Part shown: one piece after another, positions 27,111 through 36,136 of the stretch | Numbering within the stretch: the first letter of the stretch is position 1 | Layout: every line of letters starts with the position of its first letter | Source of the DNA: Paenibacillus pabuli NBRC 13638 | GTDB lineage: Bacteria; Bacillota; Bacilli; Paenibacillales; Paenibacillaceae | Length of the DNA stretch: 64,000 nucleotides | NCBI RefSeq assembly: GCF_001514495.1 | Contig: NZ_BCNM01000013.1 | Coordinates: forward strand, 176,127 to 240,126 | Direction: 5' to 3' | Made by a program: the position numbers and the translations under genes | Notes under the pieces: model-generated | What the model saw: the letters and a program-made list of their open reading frames with translations, nothing else | What the model was told of the DNA's origin: nothing | Database searches by the model: none

Positions 27111-28409
27111 TCACAAAACTCCATGCAATACAAAATTGGCTAAAAACAAGATGGCAATGCCGTACATGACCTTGGGCACCTGCTTGCCCTGACCTGCCGC
27201 CAGCTTCGCTGCAGGATACGCAATGAATCCAAATGCCATACCGTCCACGATGCTATAGGTAAATGGAATCATGACCATAATCAGAAAAGCCGGGAAAGCC
27301 TCCGTAAAATTACTGAAATCCATATCTTTTACACTCTGGACCATCAAGCCGCCAATAATGATCAAAATAGGAGCAATCGCGCTGTCTGGTATGTAGCCGA
27401 GCAGCGGGATAAAGAAGAACGTGGCTCCGAACAGCACTGCGGTAACCAATGGAGTCAATCCTGTACGCCCACCTGCGGCTATGCCCGCTGTTGTCTCAGC
27501 CGCAGCAACAGGAGGGCTACTTCCGAATACACCTGCGAGTACGGTACTGATGGATAGTGCACGCAAGCTTCCCTTGAACCGCTGGGGACGACCAATGAGA
27601 TGAGTCTGAGCCGTAATTAGCCCGATATTTTCAAATACAACAATTAGCAATAACAGGAATACTGCGATCCAGAACGCCAAATCGGCCAGCTTCACCAAAG
27701 ACAACTCTGCAAACAAGCCCCCATACTGACGCAATGCTTCTATGGCTGACACGGGTTCACCTGGATTCACGGCACCGAGTACATATGCAAGGCCTGTCCC
27801 TGCGAGAATGCTGATCAGGAGCCCGCCCTGTACATTGCGTATAAATAAAACCAAGGCGATCACAAGAGTGACACAGGCAGTGATCACTCCAGGATCATTA
27901 AAATGTCCGATAGCCACAAATGTGGTCTGGTGTGCAATGACGATTCCGCTTTTTTGCAAACCGATGAACGTCAGAAACAGACCAATTCCCACCGTAATAC
28001 CATGCTGCAGGTTTTTCGGAATAGCCTCGCTAATCATTCTATATAACGATGTAAAGGCGACGACCGCAAACAGCACACCTGTGACGGATACAACCGCCAA
28101 GGCTTCCTGCCAGCTCAATTTCATCGAATGTACGAGTGTGTAAGTGAAAAATGCATTGATGCCCATGCCAGGTACAACGATAATCGGCGACTTACCGCCA
28201 AATGCCATCAGTAAACAACCTGCAATGGACGTCAGCAGTGTGCCCACCATAGCAGCCTGTAACGGCATTCCTGCATCGGCCAGAATTGTTGCATTGACCA
28301 TCACAATATACACCACGGCAAAATAGGAAATGGCCCCCGCCACAATTTCCTTCTTCCACTGGTCTCCCGGCTCCATGCCAAGACGTCTGGTCATCCATCC
28401 TTGTTTCAT
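27111..28409 (-). CDS. NCS2 family purine permease (AzgA/PbuG-like)
   Basis: A 432-residue membrane protein of the AzgA branch of NCS2 transporters (guanine, hypoxanthine, adenine with protons). Recognised by GDQWKKEIVAGAISYFAVVYI near the N-terminus, VVPGMGINAFFTYTLV, NLQHGITVGIGLFLTFIG, FENIGLITAQTHLIG and GSSPPVAAAETTAGIAAGGRTGL. The ATG has GAGAGGGGAACGG upstream. There is no purine riboswitch in the 246 bp upstream, but an 11-bp direct repeat lies there. Confidence 0.88.
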   Translation of the reverse strand: MKQGWMTRRLGMEPGDQWKKEIVAGAISYFAVVYIVMVNATILADAGMPLQAAMVGTLLTSIAGCLLMAFGGKSPIIVVPGMGINAFFTYTLVHSMKLSWQEALAVVSVTGVLFAVVAFTSLYRMISEAIPKNLQHGITVGIGLFLTFIGLQKSGIVIAHQTTFVAIGHFNDPGVITACVTLVIALVLFIRNVQGGLLISILAGTGLAYVLGAVNPGEPVSAIEALRQYGGLFAELSLVKLADLAFWIAVFLLLLIVVFENIGLITAQTHLIGRPQRFKGSLRALSISTVLAGVFGSSPPVAAAETTAGIAAGGRTGLTPLVTAVLFGATFFFIPLLGYIPDSAIAPILIIIGGLMVQSVKDMDFSNFTEAFPAFLIMVMIPFTYSIVDGMAFGFIAYPAAKLAAGQGKQVPKVMYGIAILFLANFVLHGVL

Positions 28410-28487
28410 CCGTTCCGTTCCCCTCTCTCAGACGCTGCCGTTTCTCTATGTATTTATCATCATTTCGCGCAGCACCACATATCATAC

Positions 28488-28542
28488 ACGGTTTTGGGAT
28501 TGAAGTACATCACGTAACCCTGACATTTGTTACGGTTTTGGG
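28488..28542 (-). promoter_or_regulatory. Direct repeat CCCAAAACCGT in the purine permease leader
   Basis: Two exact copies of CCCAAAACCGT (minus strand) at 28488-28498 and 28532-28542, 44 bp apart, which is about four helical turns. AAAACCG resembles the first half of the B. subtilis PurR box (AWWWCCGAACWWT). PurR control is an inference. Confidence 0.4.
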
Positions 28543-28603
28543 CCTATTTTTATGGCGGCTTTGATCTACTTTTTTTGCACTCTACCCACATGTGATGATC
28601 ATG

Positions 28604-28640
28604 AAAAAAAGCATAGATACCTTGTCGGTACCTACGCTTT
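28604..28640 (-). terminator. Terminator after tcdA
   Basis: On the minus strand AAGCGTAGGTACC pairs with GGTATCTATGCTT and is followed by TTTTT. It ends the hisS-aspS-tcdA transcript. Confidence 0.85.
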
Positions 28641-28655
28641 TCTATTCACAGCAGA

Positions 28656-29414
28656 TTACTGCTGCTTATTCTCTGCAATTTCGATCAGTTCTTTGACAGC
28701 CACACTGACCATGATCAGTCCGGCTACCGGAGGAACAAAGGCGTTACTCGCTGGCGGCTGTTTGGCCTTGCGAATTTCCGGCGCATTCTCAGGAACGATT
28801 TTCTGCGTTACATCTGCGCGCGGTTTCAACGGTTCTTCGGTGGAGAAGACCACTTTCACACCTTTTTTGATACCTTCTTTCCGCAGTTTGGTGCGGACCA
28901 CCCGAGCAATTGGGTCCATGGTCGTTTTCGAAATATCCGCAACCTGGAATTTCGTCGGGTCCATTTTGTTCGCCGCACCCATGCTGGAAATGACCGGAAT
29001 TTTCCGTTTCAGGCATTCCTTGATGAGATGGATTTTGTAAATAATCGTGTCGGAAGCATCCAGCACATAATCCAGCTCATACTTGAACAATTCCTCATAC
29101 GTTTCTTCCGTATAAAACATATTCAGTGCAATTGCGTCGCACTCCGGATTGATGAGCTTCACCCGCTCCACCATCAGATCTGCTTTTTTCTGACCCACGG
29201 TCGTGGTCAAAGCATGAATCTGACGATTGATGTTGGTGATGTCCACTACGTCTTTATCAATCAGAATGATACGGCCAACACCGCTGCGTGCGAGAGCTTC
29301 CACGGCAATACCGCCCACACCGCCGATGCCGAGCACAGCTACTGTACTATTTCTCAAAGCGTTCAGACCTTCAGGTCCGATAGCCAGTTCTGTTCTTGAA
29401 AATTGATGGAGCAT
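28656..29414 (-). CDS. tcdA: tRNA threonylcarbamoyladenosine dehydratase TcdA (YrvM)
   Basis: A 252-residue E1/ThiF-like enzyme that cyclises t6A37 to ct6A in tRNAs reading ANN codons, using ATP. Nucleotide-binding GIGGVGGIAVEALARSGVG near residue 30, then IDKDVVDITNINRQ with the ATP-contacting residues, and ISSMGAANKMDPTKF. Length fits the family. It starts 18 bp after aspS, in the same direction, and keeps the B. subtilis neighbourhood aspS-yrvM. Confidence 0.93.
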   Translation of the reverse strand: MLHQFSRTELAIGPEGLNALRNSTVAVLGIGGVGGIAVEALARSGVGRIILIDKDVVDITNINRQIHALTTTVGQKKADLMVERVKLINPECDAIALNMFYTEETYEELFKYELDYVLDASDTIIYKIHLIKECLKRKIPVISSMGAANKMDPTKFQVADISKTTMDPIARVVRTKLRKEGIKKGVKVVFSTEEPLKPRADVTQKIVPENAPEIRKAKQPPASNAFVPPVAGLIMVSVAVKELIEIAENKQQ

Positions 29415-29432
29415 TGAGAATCGATGCCTCCT

Positions 29433-31211
29433 TTATTTCTTTTCCGCCACCGGTTTACGGGCTACGCGGATGTGAAGTTGTTCCAATTGGGAGTTATCCA
29501 CTTCAGAAGGTGCATTCATGAGCAGATCCGTTGCACTTGCCGTTTTCGGGAAGGCAATCGTTTCACGCAGATTCGTGCGGCCTGCCAGCAGCATCACCAG
29601 ACGGTCGAGACCAAAGGCGATTCCGCCGTGTGGTGGCGTTCCGTATTCGAATGCTTCGAGCAGGTATCCGAATTTCTCATTAGCTACTTCCTGAGAGAGT
29701 CCCAGAGCAGTGAACATTTTCTCCTGCACATCACGTTTGTAGATACGCATCGAACCGCCACCTACTTCATAACCGTTCAGAACAAGGTCATAGGCCTGAG
29801 CACGAATGGCACCCGGATCTGTGTCAAACAGATGTACATCTTCGTCTTTAGGACGTGTGAACGGATGATGTTCTGCTACATAACGTTTTGCATCTTCATC
29901 GTACCCGAGTAATGGGAAGTCCACAACCCATGCAAATTTGAATTTGCTGTCATCGATCAGGCCCAGTTGACGACCGATTTTCAGACGCAATGCGCCTAGA
30001 ACGTCAGCAACCACTTTTTTGGTGTCAGCAGAGAAGAGCAGCAGGTCGCCTTCTTCTGCACCCGTACGTTCTTTGACTGCTTCGATCTCTTCTGGAGTAA
30101 AGAACTTCACGATTGGGCCTTTGAACTCGCCATCTTTGACTTGAATCCATGCCAAACCTTTTGCACCGTAACGCGCTGCGAATGGTCCGAGGTCATCAAT
30201 CTCTTTACGGCTCCATGTGCCACAGCCTTTGGCGTTCAGCACTTTTACTTCTCCACCTTTTTCGATGACAGAAGCAAAGACTTTCACACCGCTGTTCGCT
30301 ACGATATCGTTCATTTCCACCAGTTCCATGCCAAAACGCAAATCCGGTTTGTCTGAACCGTATTTACCCATTGCATCTGCATACGTAATCCGTTGGAAAG
30401 GCAGTTCCAGCTCAATGCCCTTCGTTTCACGAAGCAATTTGGCCATCAGGTCTTCCATCATTGGCAGCAGGTCATCCTGCTGAAGGAAGGAAGTCTCGAT
30501 GTCGACCTGGGTGAATTCCGGTTGACGGTCCGCACGCAAATCTTCATCACGGAAACAACGTGCGATCTGGTAGTAACGCTCCAGTCCACCGACCATCAAC
30601 AATTGTTTGTAAATTTGCGGGGATTGCGGCAGGGCGAAGAATTCACCTTCATGCACACGGCTTGGTACGAGATAATCACGCGCACCTTCCGGGGAGCTCT
30701 TCGTCAGGATTGGTGTTTCCACTTCAACGAATTCTTCTCCATCCAAATAATCGCGGAACACTTTGGATGCTTTGGAACGCAATTTCAATGTTTCAAACAT
30801 TTCCGGACGACGCAGGTCCAGGTAACGATATTTCAAACGAAGGGACTCGTCGACTTCCACACCATCTTCAATGAAGAATGGAGGTGTTTTTGCCGCATTC
30901 AGTACTTCAATCTCGGTAATTTGGACTTCGATTTCGCCTGTAGGCAAGTTTTTGTTTACGGTCTCTTCGTCACGTTTAACCACTTTACCCGTTACTGCGA
31001 TAACATACTCGCTCCGCACTCTGTCAGCGATTTGCAATGCTTCGCCAGAGTATGCCGGGTTGAAAACAACTTGTACAATTCCGCTGCGGTCACGCAGATC
31101 GATAAACAGTACGCCCCCCAGGTCACGGCGGGTCTGTACCCAGCCGTTCAGTGTTACGGTTTCACCGATGTGTGCGGTTGTTAATGCGCCGCAATGATGA
31201 CTTCTTTTCAT
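29433..31211 (-). CDS. aspS: Aspartate--tRNA ligase
   Basis: A 592-residue class II synthetase. N-terminal OB-fold anticodon domain (TLNGWVQTRRDLGGVLFIDLRD), motif 2 around RCFRDEDLRADRQPEFTQVD, the bacterial GAD insertion (about 290-420) and motif 3 GIAFGLDRLVMLL. The ATG at 31211 has GAGGAG seven bases upstream; the ATG five codons earlier overlaps that site. It follows hisS after a 224-bp gap. Confidence 0.96.
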   Translation of the reverse strand: MKRSHHCGALTTAHIGETVTLNGWVQTRRDLGGVLFIDLRDRSGIVQVVFNPAYSGEALQIADRVRSEYVIAVTGKVVKRDEETVNKNLPTGEIEVQITEIEVLNAAKTPPFFIEDGVEVDESLRLKYRYLDLRRPEMFETLKLRSKASKVFRDYLDGEEFVEVETPILTKSSPEGARDYLVPSRVHEGEFFALPQSPQIYKQLLMVGGLERYYQIARCFRDEDLRADRQPEFTQVDIETSFLQQDDLLPMMEDLMAKLLRETKGIELELPFQRITYADAMGKYGSDKPDLRFGMELVEMNDIVANSGVKVFASVIEKGGEVKVLNAKGCGTWSRKEIDDLGPFAARYGAKGLAWIQVKDGEFKGPIVKFFTPEEIEAVKERTGAEEGDLLLFSADTKKVVADVLGALRLKIGRQLGLIDDSKFKFAWVVDFPLLGYDEDAKRYVAEHHPFTRPKDEDVHLFDTDPGAIRAQAYDLVLNGYEVGGGSMRIYKRDVQEKMFTALGLSQEVANEKFGYLLEAFEYGTPPHGGIAFGLDRLVMLLAGRTNLRETIAFPKTASATDLLMNAPSEVDNSQLEQLHIRVARKPVAEKK

Positions 31212-31435
31212 AACCAAACTCCTCATTATGTGAATTTCCGTTCTGTATGGGCGGGTAGAACCCGCTTTTCAACAGCGCGGTTGTGTGAAGATGCTTTTAT
31301 CGAAAAGGCTTGCGCTTACTGGAGTCTGCAACATTCCTAGATACAATATGAATTGCTTGCAGCCCCCTGCAACGCTGCCCAATCATTCCATTGTTGAATC
31401 AACTTGTTTTACTTCGGGCTGTTTCTGTTTTGCTC
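31212..31435 (-). other. Gap between hisS and aspS
   Basis: No gene and no terminator. On the minus strand AACC-CGCT/AGCG-GGTT can form a short hairpin about 50 bp before aspS. No T-box sequence is present, so aspS probably depends on the hisS leader or on a promoter I cannot identify. Confidence 0.4.
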
Positions 31436-32689
31436 TTATTTAACTCCCTGAATGGTTGTAATCAGCTCTTCCAGTTTCACGGTTTGCTGTTCACCTGTGT
31501 CCATCGCTTTAAGCGCAATCTCTCCGCGTTCCAACTCATCGTCGCCAAGAATTGCTGTGTAGCGGGCTTTATATCGATCCGCCGACTTCATTTGAGCTTT
31601 CATCTTGCGACCCAGATAGTCACGTTCACCGGACAGACCGGATTGACGAAGTTTAAACAACTGACGGTTGACTTCACGATCGGCTGCTTCGCCGAGGGCA
31701 ACAAAGTACACATCAAGCGGAGCGAGGGCACTTACATCAATGTTTTGGTGCTCCAGAATCAGCTGAATGCGTTCCAGACCTATACCGAAACCAATGCCAG
31801 GTTGATCCGGTCCACCAATGTCCCCAACGAGGCCGTTATATCTGCCGCCGCCACCCACCGTATCAATGGCACCAATACCCTGAGCTTTCAGTTCAAATGC
31901 CGTCATCGTGTAATAATCAAGTCCACGCACCAATCTTGTGTTCACTGTGTAATCTACGTCAAAATCCTTCAGAAGACTTTGAACTTTCGCAAAGTGATCC
32001 GTTGCTTCCTCGTCCAGGCTATCCAGAATAGATGGTGCACCGACAAACTTGTCCTGATCCACCTTGCAGTCCAGCACGCGAAGCGGATTGCGTTCCATGC
32101 GGTTTTGGCAATCCTTGCACAGGGTGTCTTTCATCGGTCTGAGGAAACCAAGTAATTCTTCACGATAAGCCGCACGACTCGCGGCATTACCAACCGAGTT
32201 TACTTCGACAGTGACATCTTTCAGCCCCAGCTCGACACAGAACTGATAACCGAGTGCAATAACTTCTGCATCGATCGCCGGATCCACTGCTCCGAATGCC
32301 TCAACGCCGAACTGGTGGAACTGACGCTGACGTCCTGCCTGCGGACGTTCATAGCGAAACATCGGGCCTACATAATAAAGTTTTGTTACATCTGGCTCCC
32401 CGTAGAGCTTATTTTCTACAAAAGCGCGTACAACGCCAGCGGTTCCTTCCGGACGGAGTGTCATGCTGCGATCTCCCTTGTCCTTGAACGTGTACATCTC
32501 TTTCTCAACGATGTCTGTTGTTTCTCCTACACCTCGCTCAAACAATGTTGTCTGTTCGAAGATTGGTGTACGAATTTCACGATAATTAAACCGACGACAC
32601 AGGTCTCTTATTTTCTCCTCTACAAACTGCCACTTCTCCACAACCCCAGGCAGCAAATCCTGTGTTCCCGTTGGTTTCTGAAAAGCCAT
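31436..32689 (-). CDS. hisS: Histidine--tRNA ligase
   Basis: A 417-residue class II synthetase. N-terminal KPTGTQDLLPGVVEKWQFVE, motif 2 with GPMFRYERPQAGRQRQFHQFG, the HisA-type motif LVRGLDYYTMTAFE and motif 3 PGIGFGIGLERI, followed by the anticodon-binding domain. ATG with GGAGGGATG upstream. First gene after a T-box leader in hisS-aspS-tcdA. Confidence 0.96.
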   Translation of the reverse strand: MAFQKPTGTQDLLPGVVEKWQFVEEKIRDLCRRFNYREIRTPIFEQTTLFERGVGETTDIVEKEMYTFKDKGDRSMTLRPEGTAGVVRAFVENKLYGEPDVTKLYYVGPMFRYERPQAGRQRQFHQFGVEAFGAVDPAIDAEVIALGYQFCVELGLKDVTVEVNSVGNAASRAAYREELLGFLRPMKDTLCKDCQNRMERNPLRVLDCKVDQDKFVGAPSILDSLDEEATDHFAKVQSLLKDFDVDYTVNTRLVRGLDYYTMTAFELKAQGIGAIDTVGGGGRYNGLVGDIGGPDQPGIGFGIGLERIQLILEHQNIDVSALAPLDVYFVALGEAADREVNRQLFKLRQSGLSGERDYLGRKMKAQMKSADRYKARYTAILGDDELERGEIALKAMDTGEQQTVKLEELITTIQGVK

Positions 32690-32727
32690 CTTTCATCCCT
32701 CCAGCATCTATTTTTTCTCTATATAAC

Positions 32728-33076
32728 AAAAAAATCCCTCGCCCTGTCGCTGTATATACAGCAAACAAGGGACGAGGGATTGTGTTTACACATTCACCCG
32801 TGGTACCACCCACATTCCGGAACCCCTGATACTTAAGCCGTTCAGGTTATCATGTGATGATCTAAGGTTGCTCCAGGCAATCCGATCAAACAGATTATTC
32901 CGCTCTACGTATAACGCACGTCCTGCGCAGGCCGGCTAATGGCTATCAGATGATTAGTCTGATGTGTTCGCCGTCTGTTCTCGGGGAAGTCATTCATCCG
33001 CTCATCAAGAGAATCCTTACAGCCTGGGGATTCCTCTCTGTTCATGTGGGTACGGAGTACTTGGTCCCGTCATCAA
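32728..33076 (-). promoter_or_regulatory. T-box riboswitch (histidine) upstream of hisS
   Basis: Minus-strand leader with the T-box core GGGTGGTACCACGGG (32797-32811) and a long terminator stem (GACAGGGCGAGGGA pairing with TCCCTCGTCCCTTGT) ending in a seven-T run at 32728-32734. In stem I, AGTA is followed by CTCCGT, which pairs with ACGG. GAA-CAC-A comes next, so the specifier is most likely CAC (32964-32966), a histidine codon. It should control hisS and, by read-through, aspS and tcdA. Confidence 0.92.
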
Positions 33077-33185
33077 ATCAGTAATATATTCAAAAAACGA
33101 CTTGTATTGACTAGAGTCAACGTATTATTTTCTGATTGTAATGAACCGCAGTACTAAAGTCAAGGGATAACATGAAAGATTGAAT

Positions 33186-33219
33186 AAAAAAGTGAAGCGC
33201 TGTTCCATCCAGCGCCTCA
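33186..33219 (-). terminator. Terminator after the serine hydrolase gene
   Basis: On the minus strand TGAGGCGCTG pairs with CAGCGCTTCA and is followed by CTTTTTT, 18 bp after the stop codon. Confidence 0.8.
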
Positions 33220-33237
33220 TTTTTAATATGATTAAAT

Positions 33238-35229
33238 TCAGGGTTTGATTGGCAAGGTGTAGTAACCAAAAGCTTTATCAAGCAGGGCGCTAGCTTCTTG
33301 GCGACTCAACGTTTGTGTGGACCGGAAATCAACATTCCGATTCGAATTAATCTTCGTATCCGGGTCTACAATACCTTGAGAAACAAGCGCAGTGATCGCA
33401 TCAACCGCCCATGAATCCGTTTTGCCGATCAGTTTAACATTCGTTCCAGGCGCTGCATGCTTAAGATTTTGAATCATAACTGCCGCCATTTGTCTTGTAA
33501 TCAAGGACTTAGGGTGATAATGGGGAATTCCCGCTATCATCCGTTTCTTATTTTCACGGAATTCATCCGGAAACGTATGCATACCATGGGCGCGCAGCAA
33601 TACGTCCGCAAATTCTCCCTGTGTCATCTTTCCTTTAGGATCAAAGCGATTACCTGATTTGGCTCCCATAATGTCTAAGCTGTTTAGATTATCAATATAC
33701 GATTTATATACACTGCCATTGGGCACATCGGAGAATCCTGTTTTCATCTTTACTTTTTGGGCATGGGCAACGAAATCCATTCCTTGGGGATTCGTATAAT
33801 AGAAATAGGTGATATCACCGGATTTATCTTTCTTGAATGCCATTTTATTACCGGCTTCATCTTCAAATAGAAGCGGATGAACCATTCTCAGCGTATGCTT
33901 GCCGGTAGTTCCCGTTTCCATCAACAAATTCCCATCCGCATATGAAATTTTAGTCCTTACTCCATATAAACGCGTGTTTCTGTATAATCCAACGTAGGCT
34001 TGGGCGGTTTGTTTGCTTATTTTTGAATAGGTGGATGGCTGTGTTTTTACAGTCTTAGGAAAATAGTGATTCATAAATGCCTCGTACACACCTAAACTCA
34101 TCATTGAATCGTTATTATAAGACAAGTAAAAGGCAGTTTTCTTCTCTGGCAAGATGGCAATTAACGAGGAATGACCCGGAACATTTCCTCCCTTGAGTAT
34201 TACATGCTGACCATTCATGACATTGTTGAAATACCCTTCGAATCCAACGGTTGTGATAGGAATTGTAGGATCAGCGTAAAATTGATAGGTTTGCATCAAA
34301 TCGACGCTTTGTTTGCTGACGATTTCTTTGCCTTCGAATTCTCCTTTGTTTAAGTGCATAATCAAGTACTTAGCCATGTCTTCACCTGTTGAATTCATAC
34401 TTCCCTCAGGCTTCACGGAAGGCGCAGTTCCCATTGTCGGCTGAAGCTCACCGCTCGGTCCATAGTGTGCAGCCATATTGGATAGTACCTCAGGAGTTAA
34501 TCTAACACTGGTCTTGTTCATTCCTAATGGTTTGAATATATTTTTCTCCATATATTGAGAATAAGGCATGCCGCTCACGTTCTCTACTGCATATCCCGCC
34601 AACATAAAACCAAAATTGTCATACGTATAAACTTCTCCCGGAGGTCTTACCACAGTTGGCATGTTCTTATTGAGATACCCCTTCATTGAAATGTCCTTAT
34701 TCAAATACTCCACCGAATAATCAGTGACGATATCTGGCAAGTCTACCCCGCTGGTATAGGTAAGCAGATCAAACATCGTCAGCGGTTTTCCGGTTTTGTT
34801 CGGTACCTTCATTCCACCGAGATATTCTTGGATGTCATGCTTAAGATCAATTTTTCCTTGATCGACAAGCTGCATAGCTGCCAATGCTGTAAAAGACTTG
34901 GTAACAGATCCAATTTGGAAAACAGTATCTTTATCAACGGGTATCTTCTTTTCTCTATCTGCATAACCGTACCCTTTACTTAAAAGCACTTTCCCGTCCT
35001 TAACGACTACAAAATTGGAGCCAACGGTATTGAATTCCTTCATCTTATCCGCAAATACAGCGTTAGCGAACGCCTCTACTTCCTTTGAATCTTTTGGCCC
35101 TTCCAAGCTGACTTTCTCTATTGATTTCTGATCTGATGCAGCTACACCATTAGCAGCTGTACATGCTGTTACGATACTCGCAGATAATAGTAGAACTGCA
35201 AGACTGGCATTGCGAATTGCTTTTCTCAT
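33238..35229 (-). CDS. Secreted serine hydrolase (beta-lactamase/DD-peptidase fold) with SLH domains
   Basis: A 663-residue exported protein. The signal peptide ends in a lipobox-like VTAC (Cys at about 23). The catalytic domain (about 45-400) has SVTK (nucleophile serine), YDN and the late GGNVPGHSS, which fit a class C beta-lactamase/esterase-like serine hydrolase. A DUF3471-like linker with VGLYRNTRLYGVRTKISY follows. The C-terminal 160 residues hold S-layer-homology units (FSDVPNGSVYKSYIDNL, GNRFDPKGKMTQGEFADVLLRA, SWAVDAITALVSQGIV). The substrate is unknown: peptide stems, D-amino acid peptides or esters are all possible. The ATG is behind GGGAGACAGG. It is divergent from the sensor/kinase pair. 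Confidence 0.88.
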   Translation of the reverse strand: MRKAIRNASLAVLLLSASIVTACTAANGVAASDQKSIEKVSLEGPKDSKEVEAFANAVFADKMKEFNTVGSNFVVVKDGKVLLSKGYGYADREKKIPVDKDTVFQIGSVTKSFTALAAMQLVDQGKIDLKHDIQEYLGGMKVPNKTGKPLTMFDLLTYTSGVDLPDIVTDYSVEYLNKDISMKGYLNKNMPTVVRPPGEVYTYDNFGFMLAGYAVENVSGMPYSQYMEKNIFKPLGMNKTSVRLTPEVLSNMAAHYGPSGELQPTMGTAPSVKPEGSMNSTGEDMAKYLIMHLNKGEFEGKEIVSKQSVDLMQTYQFYADPTIPITTVGFEGYFNNVMNGQHVILKGGNVPGHSSLIAILPEKKTAFYLSYNNDSMMSLGVYEAFMNHYFPKTVKTQPSTYSKISKQTAQAYVGLYRNTRLYGVRTKISYADGNLLMETGTTGKHTLRMVHPLLFEDEAGNKMAFKKDKSGDITYFYYTNPQGMDFVAHAQKVKMKTGFSDVPNGSVYKSYIDNLNSLDIMGAKSGNRFDPKGKMTQGEFADVLLRAHGMHTFPDEFRENKKRMIAGIPHYHPKSLITRQMAAVMIQNLKHAAPGTNVKLIGKTDSWAVDAITALVSQGIVDPDTKINSNRNVDFRSTQTLSRQEASALLDKAFGYYTLPIKP

Positions 35230-35345
35230 GGTTCCTGTCTCCCTTTATCATATTTGCCTATGACCACTAGGCCTAACCGAGTATTGCAAATTTCCTGTCA
35301 TACGAACAAGTTGCATTTCGTCACCACCTTCTCTGGGTTCACTAA

Positions 35346-35358
35346 TCATGTCACATGA
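35346..35358. promoter_or_regulatory. Palindrome TCATGT-C-ACATGA in the divergent region
   Basis: A perfect 6-1-6 inverted repeat between the serine hydrolase (start 35229) and the sensor gene (start 35434). It is the best operator candidate in the region and could be the site of the LuxR-type domain encoded at 36137-37936. A TATGAT at 35394-35399 could be the -10 of the sensor gene. Confidence 0.4.
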
Positions 35359-35433
35359 CATTTTCACACTGGATGAAGTGACACGAGAATCGGTATGATA
35401 CGTCTATTACATTGAAGGGACGATGGAACATTC

Positions 35434-36021
35434 ATGAATAAAACGATCCGTTGCTTTTTCCAAAATGGGTACTTCCTATTGCTCACTTTTGCTACAGGAT
35501 TATTTTACTTTTGCTTTTACTTGGTTACTCTGACATTAGGCATTGGCCTTTCTTTTACAGTCGCAGGCATTCCCCTCCTTACACAAGTATTGCGAACCAC
35601 GCTAACCTTCGTGCAATACGAACGTATACAAACGAAGATCTACACCGATATCACCACTCAGCCTTACGAACGGAGTAGAAGAACAGAGCAACCTCTATGG
35701 GTGCAAGCTAAAGAGGAACTTATGGATATACGTAACTGGGTCGCGATCTGTTGGTTGATGTTGAAGTTATGGATTGGTATTTTCTGTCTCCTATGTGCTG
35801 CTTTGCTCTGCCTGATGCCTCTTTTGTTAATGCTAACTCCGCTGTTCTTTCCTATCTTTGAAATCCACTTTTTCGGGATACAGATAGATACCTTCATGAA
35901 ATCACTATTTATTATGGTTATCGGGGTTGTTTTTGCTTTTATTAGTTCCTGGCTATTAAAGGTTTTGGTTCGTTTCATCGGTGGCTACACGCGTCATATG
36001 ACAAAAAGGTTAAACCGATAG
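35434..36021 (+). CDS. Four-helix 'putative sensor' membrane protein
   Basis: A 195-residue membrane protein of the sensor-domain family often fused to, or encoded next to, two-component kinases. Two N-terminal helices around FLLLTFATGLFYFCFYLVTLTLGIGLSFTVAGIPLL (given here as one continuous hydrophobic block, residues about 13-48), a cytoplasmic loop, and two more helices near 105-135 and 155-180. The GIPLL turn after the second helix is typical. It precedes the kinase/regulator gene by 115 bp in the same direction. Ribosome site weak (TGGAA five bases before the ATG). Ligand not known. Confidence 0.72.
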   Translation: MNKTIRCFFQNGYFLLLTFATGLFYFCFYLVTLTLGIGLSFTVAGIPLLTQVLRTTLTFVQYERIQTKIYTDITTQPYERSRRTEQPLWVQAKEELMDIRNWVAICWLMLKLWIGIFCLLCAALLCLMPLLLMLTPLFFPIFEIHFFGIQIDTFMKSLFIMVIGVVFAFISSWLLKVLVRFIGGYTRHMTKRLNR

Positions 36022-36136
36022 TTTCTGTGGTACAATTTATATTTGTCCAAAGCTTATTGCAGAAATTATCGCTTAATCGAGATTACATCAATATTGTAAA
36101 TAAAAAGATATAGAAGATTAGTAAGGGGTGAGGCAC

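Noticed and set aside
30393..31184. 263-codon plus-strand frame opposite aspS
   Set aside because: Antisense shadow of a well-supported synthetase.
31212..31435. Possible 6S RNA or T-box in the hisS-aspS gap
   Set aside because: Length is suitable, but there is no T-box core, no closing stem between the ends and no terminator.
33107..33120. Palindrome TTGACT-AG-AGTCAA upstream of the hisS T-box
   Set aside because: It looks like two -35 elements back to back, but no -10 fits at 16-18 bp; kept only as a curiosity.
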